From positions 29,625,503-29,689,502 of the forward strand of contig OZ024726.1 in the NCBI GenBank assembly GCA_964016875.1: a stretch of DNA of 64,000 nucleotides, written 5' to 3'. This DNA is from Fallopia convolvulus. Its lineage: Eukaryota > Streptophyta > Magnoliopsida > Caryophyllales > Polygonaceae. This document shows, piece after piece, positions 20,881 through 32,845 of this stretch (positions are counted from its first letter, which is position 1; the number at the start of each line of letters is the position of its first letter). The notes beneath the pieces were generated by a model. The model was not told where the DNA came from, made no database searches, and saw only the letters and a program-made list of their open reading frames with translations. The position numbers were made by a program, and so were the translations under genes.

Positions 20881-21321
20881 TTAGACCTGTACATGGGCGA
20901 GTTCGGGTCAGGCCAAAAAAAAAAAATTTGTCCACATCAACGGGTCAGGCCAAGCCTAGCCCGGTAATTCGGGCCTATTTTTTTTGTCCATACCTGCCCA
21001 CAAACACGGGTCGGGCTGTCCACGGGCTAGCCCGGCCCGCAATATAAATTATATATATAATATATTAATATTATTATAAAATATAAATTATATATAAATT
21101 AATGATATAATATATAGTAATATATTATATAAATTATATATATAATATATACGAGTCGGGTCGGTTATACGGGAATTTTTCGTTGTCCTAGCCCGGTCCT
21201 ATATTTTACGGGGCGGGTAGGGCCCGACGGGCTAATTCCAAAGTCCAAGCTAGTGTTTTAAGCGGTCCGGGTGGGCCGAGCCGGGCAGGCTGGCCCGGAC
21301 TTGTACAAGTCTACACGGAAT
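20875..21321. mobile_element. hAT-like MITE with 8-bp target duplication
   Basis: The element is 20883-21313 (431 bp). Ends read TAGACCTGTACATGGGC and, in reverse complement, TAGACTTGTACAAG. Flanks are CATGGAAT (20875-20882) and CACGGAAT (21314-21321), an 8-bp duplication with one C/T difference at a CpG. The interior has GGGTCGGGC-type inverted repeats and an AT-rich core, with no ORF. An 8-bp duplication fits hAT. Confidence 0.75.
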
Positions 21322-21339
21322 GAACCAGAAACAGACATC

Positions 21340-21540
21340 ACGCGCCCGCCAAAGGACTACTGTGCCCGCGGTACCCTAACTAAGAGCTCGGAAAACGAGC
21401 CCGAAAAAACCCGCGACCGCGGGCCATCATCCGGCGACCGCTGTTTTGTGGACGGCGATTGCAGATTACCTACCCGCACCCGCGGTGACGATGTTCCGAA
21501 AACTCGCATCCGCTGGAGACACCCAGCACCCGCGATGAGT
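21340..21540. repeat. box array in the gag-protease linker of element D
   Basis: CCGCGG-like cores at 21346, 21366, 21417, 21438, 21459, 21480, 21510 and 21530. Spacings are 20, then 21, 21, 21, then 20 for the last pair. It occupies the same place in gag-pol as the arrays of elements A and E. Confidence 0.75.
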
Positions 21541-21673
21541 ATGTCTGTCCCGATTTCCTCCTATGAATTCACATAAGCCAATTCCTCCATTCCTTGAAGC
21601 ACTCAAGGACACAAAGAAGCCAGAGCATGACAAGGAAATCCTTGAGACATTCTCTAAATGTGAGGTAAATATC

Positions 21674-23168
21674 TGATATTCATGTTTTTGGTATAGTTTT
21701 TAGTGTGTTTTCTTAGTTTGTTAAGTTTAATTTTAGTAGTTTTAGAGTTAGTTTTGTGTGTTTTTTGGATGAGTTTGCATATTTTGTGAAAAGTATGAAA
21801 GCTACTCCGTTTTGTGTCTTTTTGTAGGTTTTAGCAAGGAAACGGTGCTTTTTGGAGTTGAATGGAGTGTTATGGTGGAAGACTGAAGCATACGAGATAA
21901 AAAAGTCGAAGTCAAGATTTTTAGAGTTGAATTGTTGAAGAAAGCCAAATCTAGGCTCGTTAACGAGGCTGTGAAGGCTCGTTAACGAGGCTTAGAGATA
22001 GAGTTTTTCGAGAGTTCGTTCTTATGTCTATCGACCCTGTGCGGAAATATATCTTGATAATTCCGTGTCGGTAGGGTTTTTAATGAGTCTTAGGGTTATT
22101 ATTTTATATTTTTAGGCCTTGTTATCTTTTTAGATTTTATTTCTATCTTTTAAGAGTTAGTTTCTATCTTTTAGGAAAGTTTTTATCTTCTAGCCTTTTT
22201 TATTAGATAGCTTTATTAGTATAAATACCCTTCTTTTCTAGCCTGAGAAGGGGGTTCGAGTGGTAGATCAGATTTAGGAGAGCCGAGAGAGAGAAGAGCC
22301 GAGTCGGAGGAGGAGTCGTACCGAGGTGGAACGAGAGTGAAGACAGGTCGTTAATCGTTATTCTGTTTGGTATTCTTGTTGTTTTCGGTTTCTTCTGAAG
22401 TCTGTAACACGATATTTCTTATTAATTTGAAGTAGTTTGTTTTGTTTTCAATGTTTTATCTTATTGAAGTTGTTTGCTTTATAATTATGAGAAGTGAGTA
22501 GTTTTCCTATCTAGGGTCGGGGTTAAACCCGGCATAGTTATGCATGGTTTTATGAGTAAGTAGATTGTGTTGAATGCCTTTTATCTATTTTTAGATTGCT
22601 TGTTATGTTTATGCCTAGATGAGAATCGAGGTAATTTGAGTTCTTATCTTGTTCGAAAGAGAAAGTTAGTAACTTGAATGTTGATATTGTTCGATAATGA
22701 AAGTTTCGAGCTTTGGATCAAAAACAAGTGATTAAGTGAGTTAGTTTATGAGAATAAATTGATTTGCTTGCTAATCAGCGAAAGTTGATGAATTTATCTA
22801 TTTAAAGGCATGATCTTTATCTTCTTACGAGTTTATATGCATGGCTATGTTGTGGTACCCTTGTCCTAGATTTTTATTCTTATTTGAATTTCTTCGGTTA
22901 TATTCGTTATTGAGTTCGTTGCCACGGTACCGAACCTGTTCTTAGGTCGTTAGTGCGTGTTTTCGTGGTTTATCCAGGTTCGTTAACGACCCTGACAAAG
23001 TCGTTAACGAGGTTGGTTGTAGGTGTTTGTGTTGTTTTATTTTGGTTTATTTCCCTTAGTAGTTTGATAAACAAACAGCAGTGCTTCTCGTGGAACGATC
23101 CTGACTCTCCTATACTCAGCGGGGTCTTGACTATAAATTTATTTGTTGTCAAACAAACCCTCTCAACA
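21674..23168 (+). repeat. 5' LTR of element E
   Basis: TGATATTCATG to CTCTCAACA, 1495 bp. Box pairs: 21958/21980 (in GGCTCGTTAACGAGGC) and 22981/23002. An inverted repeat with CTACCGAC-type arms lies upstream of the TATA box. Confidence 0.9.
22220..22227 (+). promoter_or_regulatory. TATA box, element E 5' LTR
   Basis: TATAAATA in the context TTAGTATAAATACCC; the 3' LTR has the same at 33383. The transcript should start near 22250, at GCCTGAGAAGG. Confidence 0.6.
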
Positions 23169-23171
23169 AAT

Positions 23172-23195
23172 TGGCGTCGTTGCTTGGGAAGCAAC
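23172..23195 (+). other. primer binding site of element E overlapping a hairpin
   Basis: TGGCGTCGTTGCTTGGGA matches 15 of 18 bases of the tRNA-Asp complement. Its end forms a perfect seven-pair hairpin, GTTGCTT-GGG-AAGCAAC (23179-23195). Confidence 0.65.
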
Positions 23196-23284
23196 AGTGT
23201 TTGTTTGTTTATCTGTGGGTCTAGGAATAGCCCGACCCCGTTTTTGTTTTTAATTTTTGTTTTCTTTGTCTGTTTTCTCAGCAA

Positions 23285-24570
23285 ATGCCAGCTAGACGTC
23301 GAAGGCTCGAATTTGACAGCACCGGTTATTATTCTGAACCTGAACGTTCTCTGCACCGTAGACGCCGAGAAAACCGAGCTATGGCTACACCCGAGGAGTT
23401 GACTCGTCAGATGGCCGAACTAAAGAAGCAGATGGAGGCGTTAAAAATCGAGAAAGAAGTTGTTGTTGCCGAGGCTGAGCGTCAACGAGTCAACAGTGCT
23501 CGTCTACAGGAAGAGTTGAATGCCTATCCAAGGAATGCCAAAGAATACATGCATCCGGAACTGAGGGTACCAGAGTCTCCAATTGTGCTTCCGGAGATAG
23601 AGAAACCTTTTGAGATTAAGTCTCAGTTTATATCCTTGATCAAACGGGCTCAGTTTGAAGGGAAACCTTCTGAGTGCCCTATGGAACATATTAGGAATTT
23701 TCTTGATTTATGTGACACCATAGTTGTTGAAGGTGTCTCACTTGAATATGTTCTGTTAAAAGCTTTCAGGTGGTCTCTTATTGGAAAGGCCCTGAGCTGG
23801 TTTGAGAGCTTACCTTCTAAGTCTATCAGGACTTGGAAGACTTTGTATGATCAAATTCTTACACAATTTTTCCCTCCTGCCAAGACGACGGAGTGGAGAA
23901 AGCACATCACCTCCTATCACCAGCTGCCTAATGAGACTTCTGTTGAAACATGGGAAAGATTTAAGGAGATGCTTAGACAATGCCCCACTCATGGGCAACC
24001 TTTATATGTCCTTCAAGAAATCTTTTTCCAGGGTATTAATGTAGAGACGAAGAACCGCATCAACACGCATACAGCGTGCGGTTTTATAGAGATGGAACCT
24101 ACGGCTGCATAGGAATTGTTGGACAAGCTGTCTAACTATGATGCCATGTATGGTACCCAGCAATCTCCCCAGCCCCAGAAGCGTCTCTACATGCCTAACA
24201 AGGACGATGTTGACCCAGATGTCAAAAATCAATTTCTACAAGACGAGGTCAACCGCCTGAAGAAGCAGGTAGGTTTTCTGAAATCCTCTCAATCTTGTCA
24301 AGAGTGTGGCTCTTCTACCCATAGTACTTCTGCTTGCACTAACATAGAACAGGTATGAGCCGCTGAGACGTATGCTGAAGTGAACTATATGAGAGGTCCA
24401 TATAGAAACCAGCCTAGTAATTTTGACAGGTCGAACACTTATCCAACGTGGGGCAACCAAAATCTGAATGCTAACTATGCAGTGCCTCCACCGGATAGAA
24501 GACCTGTACCATATTGACCTCCAGGCTATCAAGAACCACCATCATGGGTACAAGGGTTACAGGAATGCAT
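23285..24570 (+). pseudogene. gag of element E
   Basis: Begins MPARRRRLEFDSTG, followed by a coiled coil (residues about 40-80) and the gag core (FEIKSQFISLIKRAQFEGK to HTACGFIEMEP). An intact CCHC knuckle CQECGSSTHSTSAC lies near 24297. In-frame stops: TAG at 24110-24112, TGA near 24356 and TGA near 24516. The first stop would yield a 275-residue gag without knuckle. It is in the same phase as the following pol frame, so it was once a single gag-pol. Confidence 0.8.
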
Positions 24571-24577
24571 TAACGGA

Positions 24578-27530
24578 GTGAATAACAAGGTTAACGAAGT
24601 TCAAGCCAACCTTAACAATCAAAACAAACGATGGGGAGAGTTCGATGTGTGGAAGAAAAATGTCGATTCTCAACTAGGGAACCTTGCTGCACAGATTCCA
24701 AGACCACAGGGGCAACTCCCGGGCCGTCCCAAGGAAAACCCTAAGGGACAAATAGAAGCGGTACACCTTAGGAGCGGAAAGACACTACCGGAGCGTGTCC
24801 AAGCTAAGGACAAGACTAAAGAGGACGCCACGGTTCAGCTCGGTAACGACCCAGCGAGAGCGAGTACCGAACCAGCACACCTTGGTGATGAGGCTCCCAG
24901 GGTCGTCAACGACCCTAGTCCAGGTAAGTTTTCTAGTCTGAGCCCTCCTCTAAATCCCAGGGTAGTTAACGACCCCATCAGGGTCGATAACGACCCGTCG
25001 AGAGCACCTAACGACCCTAGTGTCGACCCAGTAGCACCACCACTCGAGTCTGACTTGGTTCCGAGAATGGTGAAATCTCTTCCTTTTCCTATTAAGAAAT
25101 CAAAGGACTCTACTGAGAGTAAGTTCAAGCGTTTCGTAAAGATTCTCCAGGGCATTAATATTTCCATCCCATTCGCTGAGGCCCTAAGCGAAATGTCGGC
25201 TTACACGAAATTTTTGAAAGATATTCTTAGCAGGAAAAGATCCATCACAGAGTTGCAAGACGAGGTCCGATCTATTGCTCTGCCAGAAAAGCTAGGAGAC
25301 CCAGGGAGATTTGCCATAACAATTGGCATAGGCGACCAAAAATTCAAGGCTCTATGTGCTCTAGGAGCCAGTGCTAGTTTACTCCCTCTTTCAATCTGGT
25401 CAAAAGCCAACATGGGACCACTAGAGCCAATTAACATGCGGTTATACATGGCAGATGGCTTTTGTATCAAACCAACAGGGGTTGTAGAAGACTTTCAGGT
25501 TCAAGTGGGCAAATTCTTTGTTCCAAATGATTTCATAGTTATGGCAATGCCCGAAGACCCGATAGTTCCTATTATCTTGGGGAGACCGTTCCTCACCACA
25601 ACTGGAGCCATAATTGATGTTAGGAGGGGACTCCTAACTTTCGAGATTGGGGATGAGGTGACAGAATTTCGTTTCAAACAGTCAATGAAGGAGACCAATA
25701 GAGCCGAATTCAAGATGCTCTACACCCATAACGAGATTATCGAATGTGGGGACCCTATTGGAAGATTGGTATCAAATGATGAATTTTCAGGTCAAAGATG
25801 GGCTGAGATAACCCCTGCAGTTTTGGTAACAACCTCCCCAGCCTCAGTACCGATTCTCTTGGCAGAAGAAGCAAGTCCGTTAACGATCTCATCAACATCG
25901 TTAACAACCCTGACCAAAGACAATGAAATTTCAGCATTTGAATACCTTGAAGAGGTGTTGAAGACGGAGCCAGAAGAACCGATTCTAATCCCAGCTGAAC
26001 CTTCTCCAACACTTAAACCTCTTCCGGACTCCCTCAGGTATGAATTCCTTGGTCCTAATTCTACTTTTCCTGTCATCATCAATGCTAAATTAAAAGATGA
26101 GGAAGTAGAGAAACTGTTGAATGTGCTTAGGATGCATAGAAAAGACATAGGCTACTCCCTAGATGATATAACTGGCATATCCTCTTCTCTTTGCATGCAT
26201 AGGATATACATGGAGGATAATCATAAACCCGCTATAGAGCATCAACGTAGGTTAAATCCTAACATGAAGGATGTCGTCAAAAAGGAAATCATTAAATTAC
26301 TTGATGTTGGGATCATATTTCCTATATCGGACAGCCAATGGGTGAGTTCGGTCCATGTAGTCCCAAAAAAGGGGGGAATGATTGTCATAGAAAATGAAAA
26401 GGGAGAGCTTATTCCAACTAGGACCACTACCAGTTGGAGGATGTGCATCGATTATAGGAAGCTTAATAGTGCTACTAGAAAAGATCATTTTCCGCTTCCT
26501 TTCATTGATCAAGTATTAGAACGCTTAGCCTAGCATGATTATTTTTGTTATTTAGATGGCTATAGCGGTTTTTGGCAGATTCCCATTCATCATGATGATC
26601 AGGAGAAGACTACCTTTACATGTCCCTATGGAACTTTTGCTTATAAAAGAATGCCATTCGGGCTTTGCAACGCCCCCGCCACCTTTCAAAGGTGCATGAT
26701 GGCCATTTTTTCGGATATGATAGAGGAGATTGTAGAGGTCTTCATGGATGATTTTTCTGTTTATGGTTCTTCATTTGATGCTTGTCTTGCTAACCTTGCA
26801 CGTGTGCTTAAAAGATGTGAAGCAACCAATCTTGTGTTAAACTGGGAAAAATGCCATTTTATGGTTCAAGAGGGGATAGTGCTAGGACATCCTGTCTCTA
26901 AGAGAGGCATAGAAGTAGATAAAGCAAAAATTGAGCTTATTGAAAAACTACCTCCTCCCTCTTCTATAAAAGACATCAGGAGTTTCCTAGGGCATGTTGG
27001 TTTCTATAGACGCTTTATTCAGGATTTTTCTAAGATAGCTAAACCTTTGACTAACCTACTAATGAAAGATGTAGTGTTTGAGCTGTCTCCAGAATGTCTT
27101 GAAGCATTTTACAGATTAAGAGCAGCCCTCGTGTCCGCCCCTATCATGCAGTCCCCGGATTGGACACTACCCTTTGAGATTATGTGCGACGCTAGTGATT
27201 ATGCAGTCGGTGCAGTCTTGGGTCAACGGAAGGATAAGAAACTCCACGCCATATACTATGCCAGTAAGACGCTGGATGAGGCGCAGAGTAAGTATACCAC
27301 AACGGAGAAGGAGTTCCTTGTTGTGGTATTTGGTTTTGAAAAATTCCGGTCCTACCTTGTTGGATCAAAAGTGATTGTTTATACTAACCATGAGGCTGTT
27401 AGATACCTAATGGCCAAAAAGGATGTCAAGCCTAGATTGCTTCGTTGGATGCTCTTACTGTAGGAATTTGATCATGAAATAAGAGATAAGAAAGGAGCAG
27501 AAAACTTGGTGGCATATCACTTATCAAGGT
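24578..27530 (+). pseudogene. protease, reverse transcriptase and RNase H of element E
   Basis: The open stretch 24578-26533 covers the gag C-terminus, linker and protease (CALGASASLLP near 25355). The catalytic Asp expected in DLGAS is Ala. RT follows: MCIDYRKLNS near 26440, TAG at 26531, then VEVFMDDFSVYG near 26735. RNase H begins FEIMCDASDYAVGAVLGQ near 27170; TAG at 27461-27463; the final VADHLSRL motif reads VAYHLSRL, so a catalytic Asp is lost. Enzymatically dead. Confidence 0.85.
24841..25014. repeat. box array in the gag-protease linker of element E
   Basis: Boxes (CGTTAACGA type) at 24841, 24862, 24883 (weak), 24904, then 24964, 24985 and 25006; every step inside each run is exactly 21 bp. 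In translation this gives a seven-residue repeat (RVVNDPI, RVDNDPS, RAPNDPS). A CAGGTAAGTTTTCTA string follows at 24921. Confidence 0.85.
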
Positions 27531-29223
27531 TGCCGGTTGAGCATATCACCGAATCCAACAATGAAGATCCAATAAAGGATTCCAGACCAGACGAACACCT
27601 CATGCTGAACGAGGTCGGACTCAACAAGACCCTCGTTACCGACCCCTTTAAGGTCGTTATCGAGGCACCGAGGCTGGAATGTATAGATCACAAAGGCGAA
27701 GACCCAAATTGCATCGACACATCAGTCAGGCAGTTCGTTACTATGCCACTGGAGGTCGTCACCGAGGATAATACTACAGCTCCAAGGTCGTTAACGACCC
27801 ACACAGCTCCAGTGACGACCCGGTCAGGTAAGATTTCTAAACCAAAACTCATTCAATTCGATTCAACCCCTTCCTCTCCTGCTGCTTCGACTTCTTTTAC
27901 ATCAATTCATGTTGTTAGAGAGTCAAAAGCCCCTTGGTTCGCGGATTTTGCTAACTATCTTGTAGGAGGCGTAATCCCCAAGGGACTAACCCCACAAAAG
28001 AAAAAGAAGTTCCTCCACGATGTAAAACAATACTATTGGGATGATCCTTACTTGTTTAAGCAAGGAAGTGATCACCTTTTTAGACGTTGTATCCCAGAAG
28101 AGGAAGTCGAGAACGTGATCCGTCAATGTCACACACTTCCTACCGGAGGCCATGCAAAAGGATTCAGAACCACGGCGAAGATTCTTCAAAGTGGTCTTTA
28201 CAGGCCAGCCATATTTAAAGATGTACAGGTTTATGTGACAGCATGTGATGAATGCCAACGCTCGGGCAACATCACTTGGAGACATGAGAATCCACTGACC
28301 GGGATACTAGAAGTCGAGTTATTCGATGTATGGGGCATAGACTTCATGGGACCTTTTCCCACATCAGGCCCCTACAAGTATATCCTAGTGGCGGTCGATT
28401 ATGTCTCTAAGTGGGTAGAGGCCGCTGCTACAAGGACCAACGACGCTAAAACCGTGGCCAAGTTTATTAAGACTAACATTTTTCCCAGGTTTGGCGTTCA
28501 CGAGTCCTCATTAGTGATGGTGGATCTCATTTCATTGAGCGGAGCTTTGAAGCACTTTTGGCTAAGTATGGGGTATCATATCGGGTGGCAACACCATATC
28601 ATCCCCAAACTAATGGCCAAGTTGAAGTCTCAAACAGGCAGATAAAGATCATATTGGAAAAGACAGTGTCCCGTTCCAGAAAGGATTGGTCTTCTAAATT
28701 GGATGACGCTCTATGGGCATATAGGACAGCATACAATACGCTTCTACGCACCACTCCCTATAATCTAGTGTATGGCAAGGCATGCCATTTACCGGTTGAG
28801 ATGGAGCACAAAGCATTATGGGCTCTTAAGGAGCTTAACATGAACCTCAACGCAACTAGAGCAAAACGATTCATGGACTTGCAAGCACTAGAGGAGTTGA
28901 GGCTTAAGGTGTATGAAAATGTTGAAATTTACAAAGAGCGCACCAAGCGGTGGCATGATTAGAAACTGGTGCCCAAAACTTATGAGGTTGGCGATAAGGT
29001 ACTTCTTTTCAACTCTAGACTCCGTTTATTCCTAGGGAAGCTAAGGACAATATGGAGCGGGCCATTCGTGGTTCATCACATCTATCCCCACGGTGCGGTA
29101 GAGTTGATCGATAACCAAGGCGCAATCTTCAAAGTTAACGGCCACCGACTGAAAAAGTTTCATGAGCAACCCGACCCGGATGAAGAGATTAGAGTCATTA
29201 TGGCTCTTACACCGTCGGATTAG
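27506..29223 (+). pseudogene. integrase of element E
   Basis: After a box-containing linker, the HHCC region reads CHTLPTGGHAKG and TACDECQRSG (28130-28262). Core: DVWGIDFMGPFP near 28325, then a one-base frameshift near 28503, with the second Asp readable only in the shifted frame, and HPQTNGQVEVSNRQIK near 28600. A TAG near 28960 precedes the C-terminal domain (GDKVLLFNSRLRLF) that ends at 29223. Inactive as it stands. Confidence 0.8.
27634..27818. repeat. box pairs in the RNase H-integrase linker, element E
   Basis: Three pairs: 27634/27655, 27736/27757 and 27789/27810, each exactly 21 bp apart. They fall in an extra segment of roughly 100 residues between RNase H and the start of integrase (APWFADFANYL). 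CAGGTAAGATTTCTA follows at 27825. Confidence 0.8.
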
Positions 29224-29228
29224 CCAAG

Positions 29229-30401
29229 GTAAGTACGTCGGGCTGACGACGTTAAAAATAGCGCTTACGGGAGGCAACCCGCTTTTAGTATAGTTTAGTT
29301 TTTCTTCTTTTCTCTTTTTCTTTTTCCTAGTTTTCTTTTGAGTTTTAGTAAGTAGTTTAGAAGTAGAAAGATAGATTAGATTTAAGCTAACAAGATGCAG
29401 GAGTTGGGCTCATAAATCACTCAAGAAAGGCTATGGCGGCTCGTTAACGACCCACCCAGGGTCGTTAACGACCCGGTTTGGCGACCCGACTCGGCAAAAC
29501 GGGCAGGTAAGTTTTTTAACCCTAATCTATCTTATATCTTACCCATGTGCCGCCCCCTTTCACCTCTTCTCCTACCCCTAGCTTCTCCTATAAAACCCTT
29601 CCAACCCTCCCAAAACTTCACTCTCAATCTTTCAATCTAAAAGCTTAAATCCCCCAAGATCCCTACCGAAATTCCTCACCATCGATCGGAATTTTCACCG
29701 CCACCGAACTTCGGAGACCCACTTAGTTAACGAAGTTCGCCGCCCTTGCTCTGCTTACCGACGAGATCCGAGCTCGTTAACCACCCCAATTTTCAATCTT
29801 TGTTCTTCAATTTCTCAATGTACCGGTATGATTTCTAAACCCTAACTCTCTATTGCATGATTCATGGTTTATAGGGTCAAAATTTCATATCTTGTTCATA
29901 GAGGATCGAATGGCATGTTCTTGTTGCTCAATGAGTTTATTGCTTAATGTATTGGTTGTTGATTTTGATTTCTATGGGTTTGTTCTTGCTCGATTCTCCA
30001 TTGTAATTTGATTAAGAAAAGCATGAACTACTTTGTTTTGGAATTGTTTTGATCTTCACCATGAGTTTCTTGGGCAATCATAGCATGTTCGGGATGGGTA
30101 ATTGAGCAAGTATGGGGTGCGTATACCCGATTGTGTGCCTTACATAGGATTATGAGGGATGCATGCTTGATTCATGGCTTAATTTAGGAGTCTTTTCCAC
30201 TCAAAAATTTCGATTGGTTCTTGTACAGGCTCGTTAACGACCCTGCGTATCATCAAAGCTGAAAAACCAGTCCAAACCCGTTACCGACCCCAATTGGGCA
30301 GTTAACGAGGCATTCCGAGAAGCTGCTTCGAGACCAAGTATGGGATCTCTTGTCTATTGATTTGAGTTGATCTTATCTTGGAAAATTTGTATTCCTTTTA
30401 G
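29229..30401 (+). promoter_or_regulatory. predicted post-pol intron of element E
   Basis: Donor AAG|GTAAGT at 29228/29229 is five bases after the pol stop TAG. A pyrimidine-rich acceptor ATTCCTTTTAG|GTC ends at 30401, seven bases before the ATG of the env-position ORF. A second strong donor CAG|GTAAGT is at 29506/29507. The region holds the post-pol hairpin (29268-29281) and box pairs at 29442/29463 and 30279/30300. Splicing would bring the last ORF near the mRNA 5' end. Confidence 0.55.
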
Positions 30402-30407
30402 GTCCAC

Positions 30408-31171
30408 ATGGCAAGTTCAAGCCGAGCCTCAACCCGAGCCCAAAAGAAGAGGAGGAATCAACGGTCCCCATCTCCACCCCGCATGGACAACGTGATCTTG
30501 CGCACTCAAGGACAAGCGGACCGCTACAATGCCATACTAGACAAGGACCACAACACTAGGTGGTTCTCGAGGTCGAGTGCAAAGCAAATGCGGATCTACG
30601 ATGATGTCAAGGAGGCCTTCGCTATTCTCGGTGTGCCTCACTTATTGAAGAAGGAGAATGTACCACACTTCCCGGCTCTCACATCCGAGTTCCTAGCCAC
30701 TCTTGAGACGAGATTCCCGACGAAGACTTCGGAAGGAAGAATCAGATTCAGGCTCGGGTCATTAACGACCACTTCGAGGCTTCTACCGATGCCCCTACCG
30801 AGACTCACAACGTCGATAACGACCCCCCGCAGCCACCTACCGACCCTCATTCTTACGGTCTCATGCCGTACAACCCAGTGCTTTATCAAGACCATTTCCA
30901 GCCTCACTACCAACCACCTCCTCAGCCCGAGTATACTGGATCGAGTATCCTGCCACCATGGGCCGAAGATCTTTCTGCCCAGATGCAGCGGCTTAACCTT
31001 CAGCAAACACATATTCATCAAAGGATGGATAAATGGGAGAGTTTCTATTCTGCTCGCATGGCATTTGAGGATACGAGGCATCAACAGAGAGAGGCGGATG
31101 ATGCAGAGCGCTGGAGGACGATGTATGACTTCATGGGGAACTTCGAGCATTATTTTCCACCACCTGGGCGT
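30408..31171 (+). pseudogene. env-position ORF of element E
   Basis: Starts MASSSRASTRAQKKRRN (possible basic nuclear signal) and continues WFSRSSAKQMRIYDDVKEAF. A frameshift near 30725-30780 moves the frame to one that includes PPWAEDLSAQMQRLNLQQ, a helical region, and ends FEHYFPPPGR before TGA. I see no signal peptide or membrane segment, so it is not clearly an envelope protein. It resembles ATHILA-type extra ORFs in position and end motif. Boxes at 30760 and 30814 lie inside it. Confidence 0.6.
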
Positions 31172-31281
31172 TGAGTCAGTCTGAAAAGTTGTGTTCTTTT
31201 CTGCTTTCAAGATCTTGTAAGTTTTTCTTTTTCTGTTGCTTTCTTTTCTTTTTCTTTTCTTTTCTTCTTCTTATTTTTATT

Positions 31282-31316
31282 ACAGTGGGGACATTGTAAT
31301 TTTAAGTATGGGGTGG
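31282..31316 (+). other. internal polypurine-tract-like module, element E
   Basis: GGGGACATTGTAATTTTAAGTATGGGGTGGG, here given in parts: GGGGACATTGTAA then TTTTAAGTATGGGG. It repeats the terminal module at 32808-32845 (GAGGACAAGCAAG, TTTAAGTATGGGG), about 1.5 kb upstream of it. Confidence 0.5.
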
Positions 31317-32845
31317 GAAAGGATATTTAAGTTAGTGTCAAATTAAAATTAAAAAAAATAATTAAAAAAACAAAATCACAAAAATAAATTGAAAAATTTG
31401 AAAAATTGCACAAAAAAGAGTTTTTAGAATTGATAGATACCCTTTTTCTTATGGTTCTATGATAGTAGTTGCTAGCATGATCATATAATTCCTTGCAAGC
31501 ATGTCTTTGATATTTTAGCCTAATTCTTATTTTGAAGTTGTTTTTAGGAAGGAATAGCATATGATGAAGTTGAGCATGTATACCTTATTAGCATAAGTGA
31601 TGCAATCCAACAAAAAAATTACCTTGTGAGTTATTTTTGGCCTTATAGGGAGAACATCAAAAATCCCTCTTCTTTTCTTGTGTGATTTACTCTCTATATG
31701 CATATTATCTCTTGGAATTGTGATGGTTATCTATTACTTGAGACCTATATAAGATTTATAGTTCATTACTTGTGAAGATCATATGATAGAGAACTTTTTC
31801 ATTAAGCCCTATTAATCCATATCCACCTTACATGATCCTCTTTTTGAAGCCAATTTGAGCTTGAAGCCTTTTATTTTTAGCTCCACAAAATTGTTCCCTA
31901 GCCGAGATAAGCTTGACCCTATCCGGGGATTAGGACTTAGATTGGAGAGGTCAGTTTTGTTGAGTGAGATGTTATGCTTGGTTTTGAAATTGAGGGATTG
32001 TTGGGAAGGGTAGATTGGTAGTCTCCTGTTTTATTTTGTAAAAAGAAAGATTTCTTGGTAATAAAGGATGCACAAAAGAAAATTTGTTGATAAAAAGTGA
32101 AGAAGTATACACGATGAAGTTCGTTAACGACCTAGCTGGTTTGTTAACGAGGCTGCGTAAGAAAAAAGAAGGGAGAAGTTGATAAGAAAAGGAAGAGAAG
32201 TAAGATGTGCATTTGTGCTTGAAAGACAAATCAGAGATTCTTTTGAGTTATTTTATGAGATTTTCTGGGATATGATGGGTGAGTGAAGAGAAAAGTGCAT
32301 ATTGAAGAGTGAGTTTGGTATGATGTTTTTTATGAGTGTTTTGTTTATGTGTGAGTTTTTAGGAGTCTTTTATTCCCGGATATTATTAGCACCACATAGC
32401 CAAAATATTTCCACACCTTATTGTGTTTACCAAGCCCCATTACAACCCGGCAGAATGGAAGCTTCTATGAAGTTTTTCATTGAGCCTAAGTCTCTCTTGA
32501 TGATTTTTGCTTGTTTTGACAAATCTTAGGTGGAGAGTTTGGTGATATAAGTTCCAATTTCTATGAGTTTTTTGTATATAAGATGAGTTGAGAGATTGAA
32601 TTTATAAGCCAAAACACTTGAGAGTTGAGTGAAACACGCATTATCCCTTGTGAGGTTGGATTGTATTTTCTTATGTCTATTTGGTGCATATATGTGTGAT
32701 GACATTAATAGTCATTTGCTATTTTCCTCTATGTGTTGAAGTTGCTTTTTAGATGATGGCTATGAGATTGATGAGTATGATTGTTCGGTTTTGATTGTTG
32801 TTTAGTGATTGCTTGAGGACAAGCAAGTTTAAGTATGGGGTATTT

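Noticed and set aside
20960..21180. AT-rich core of the MITE as an origin or satellite
   Set aside because: It lies between matching hAT-like ends with target duplications, so it is just the interior of that element.
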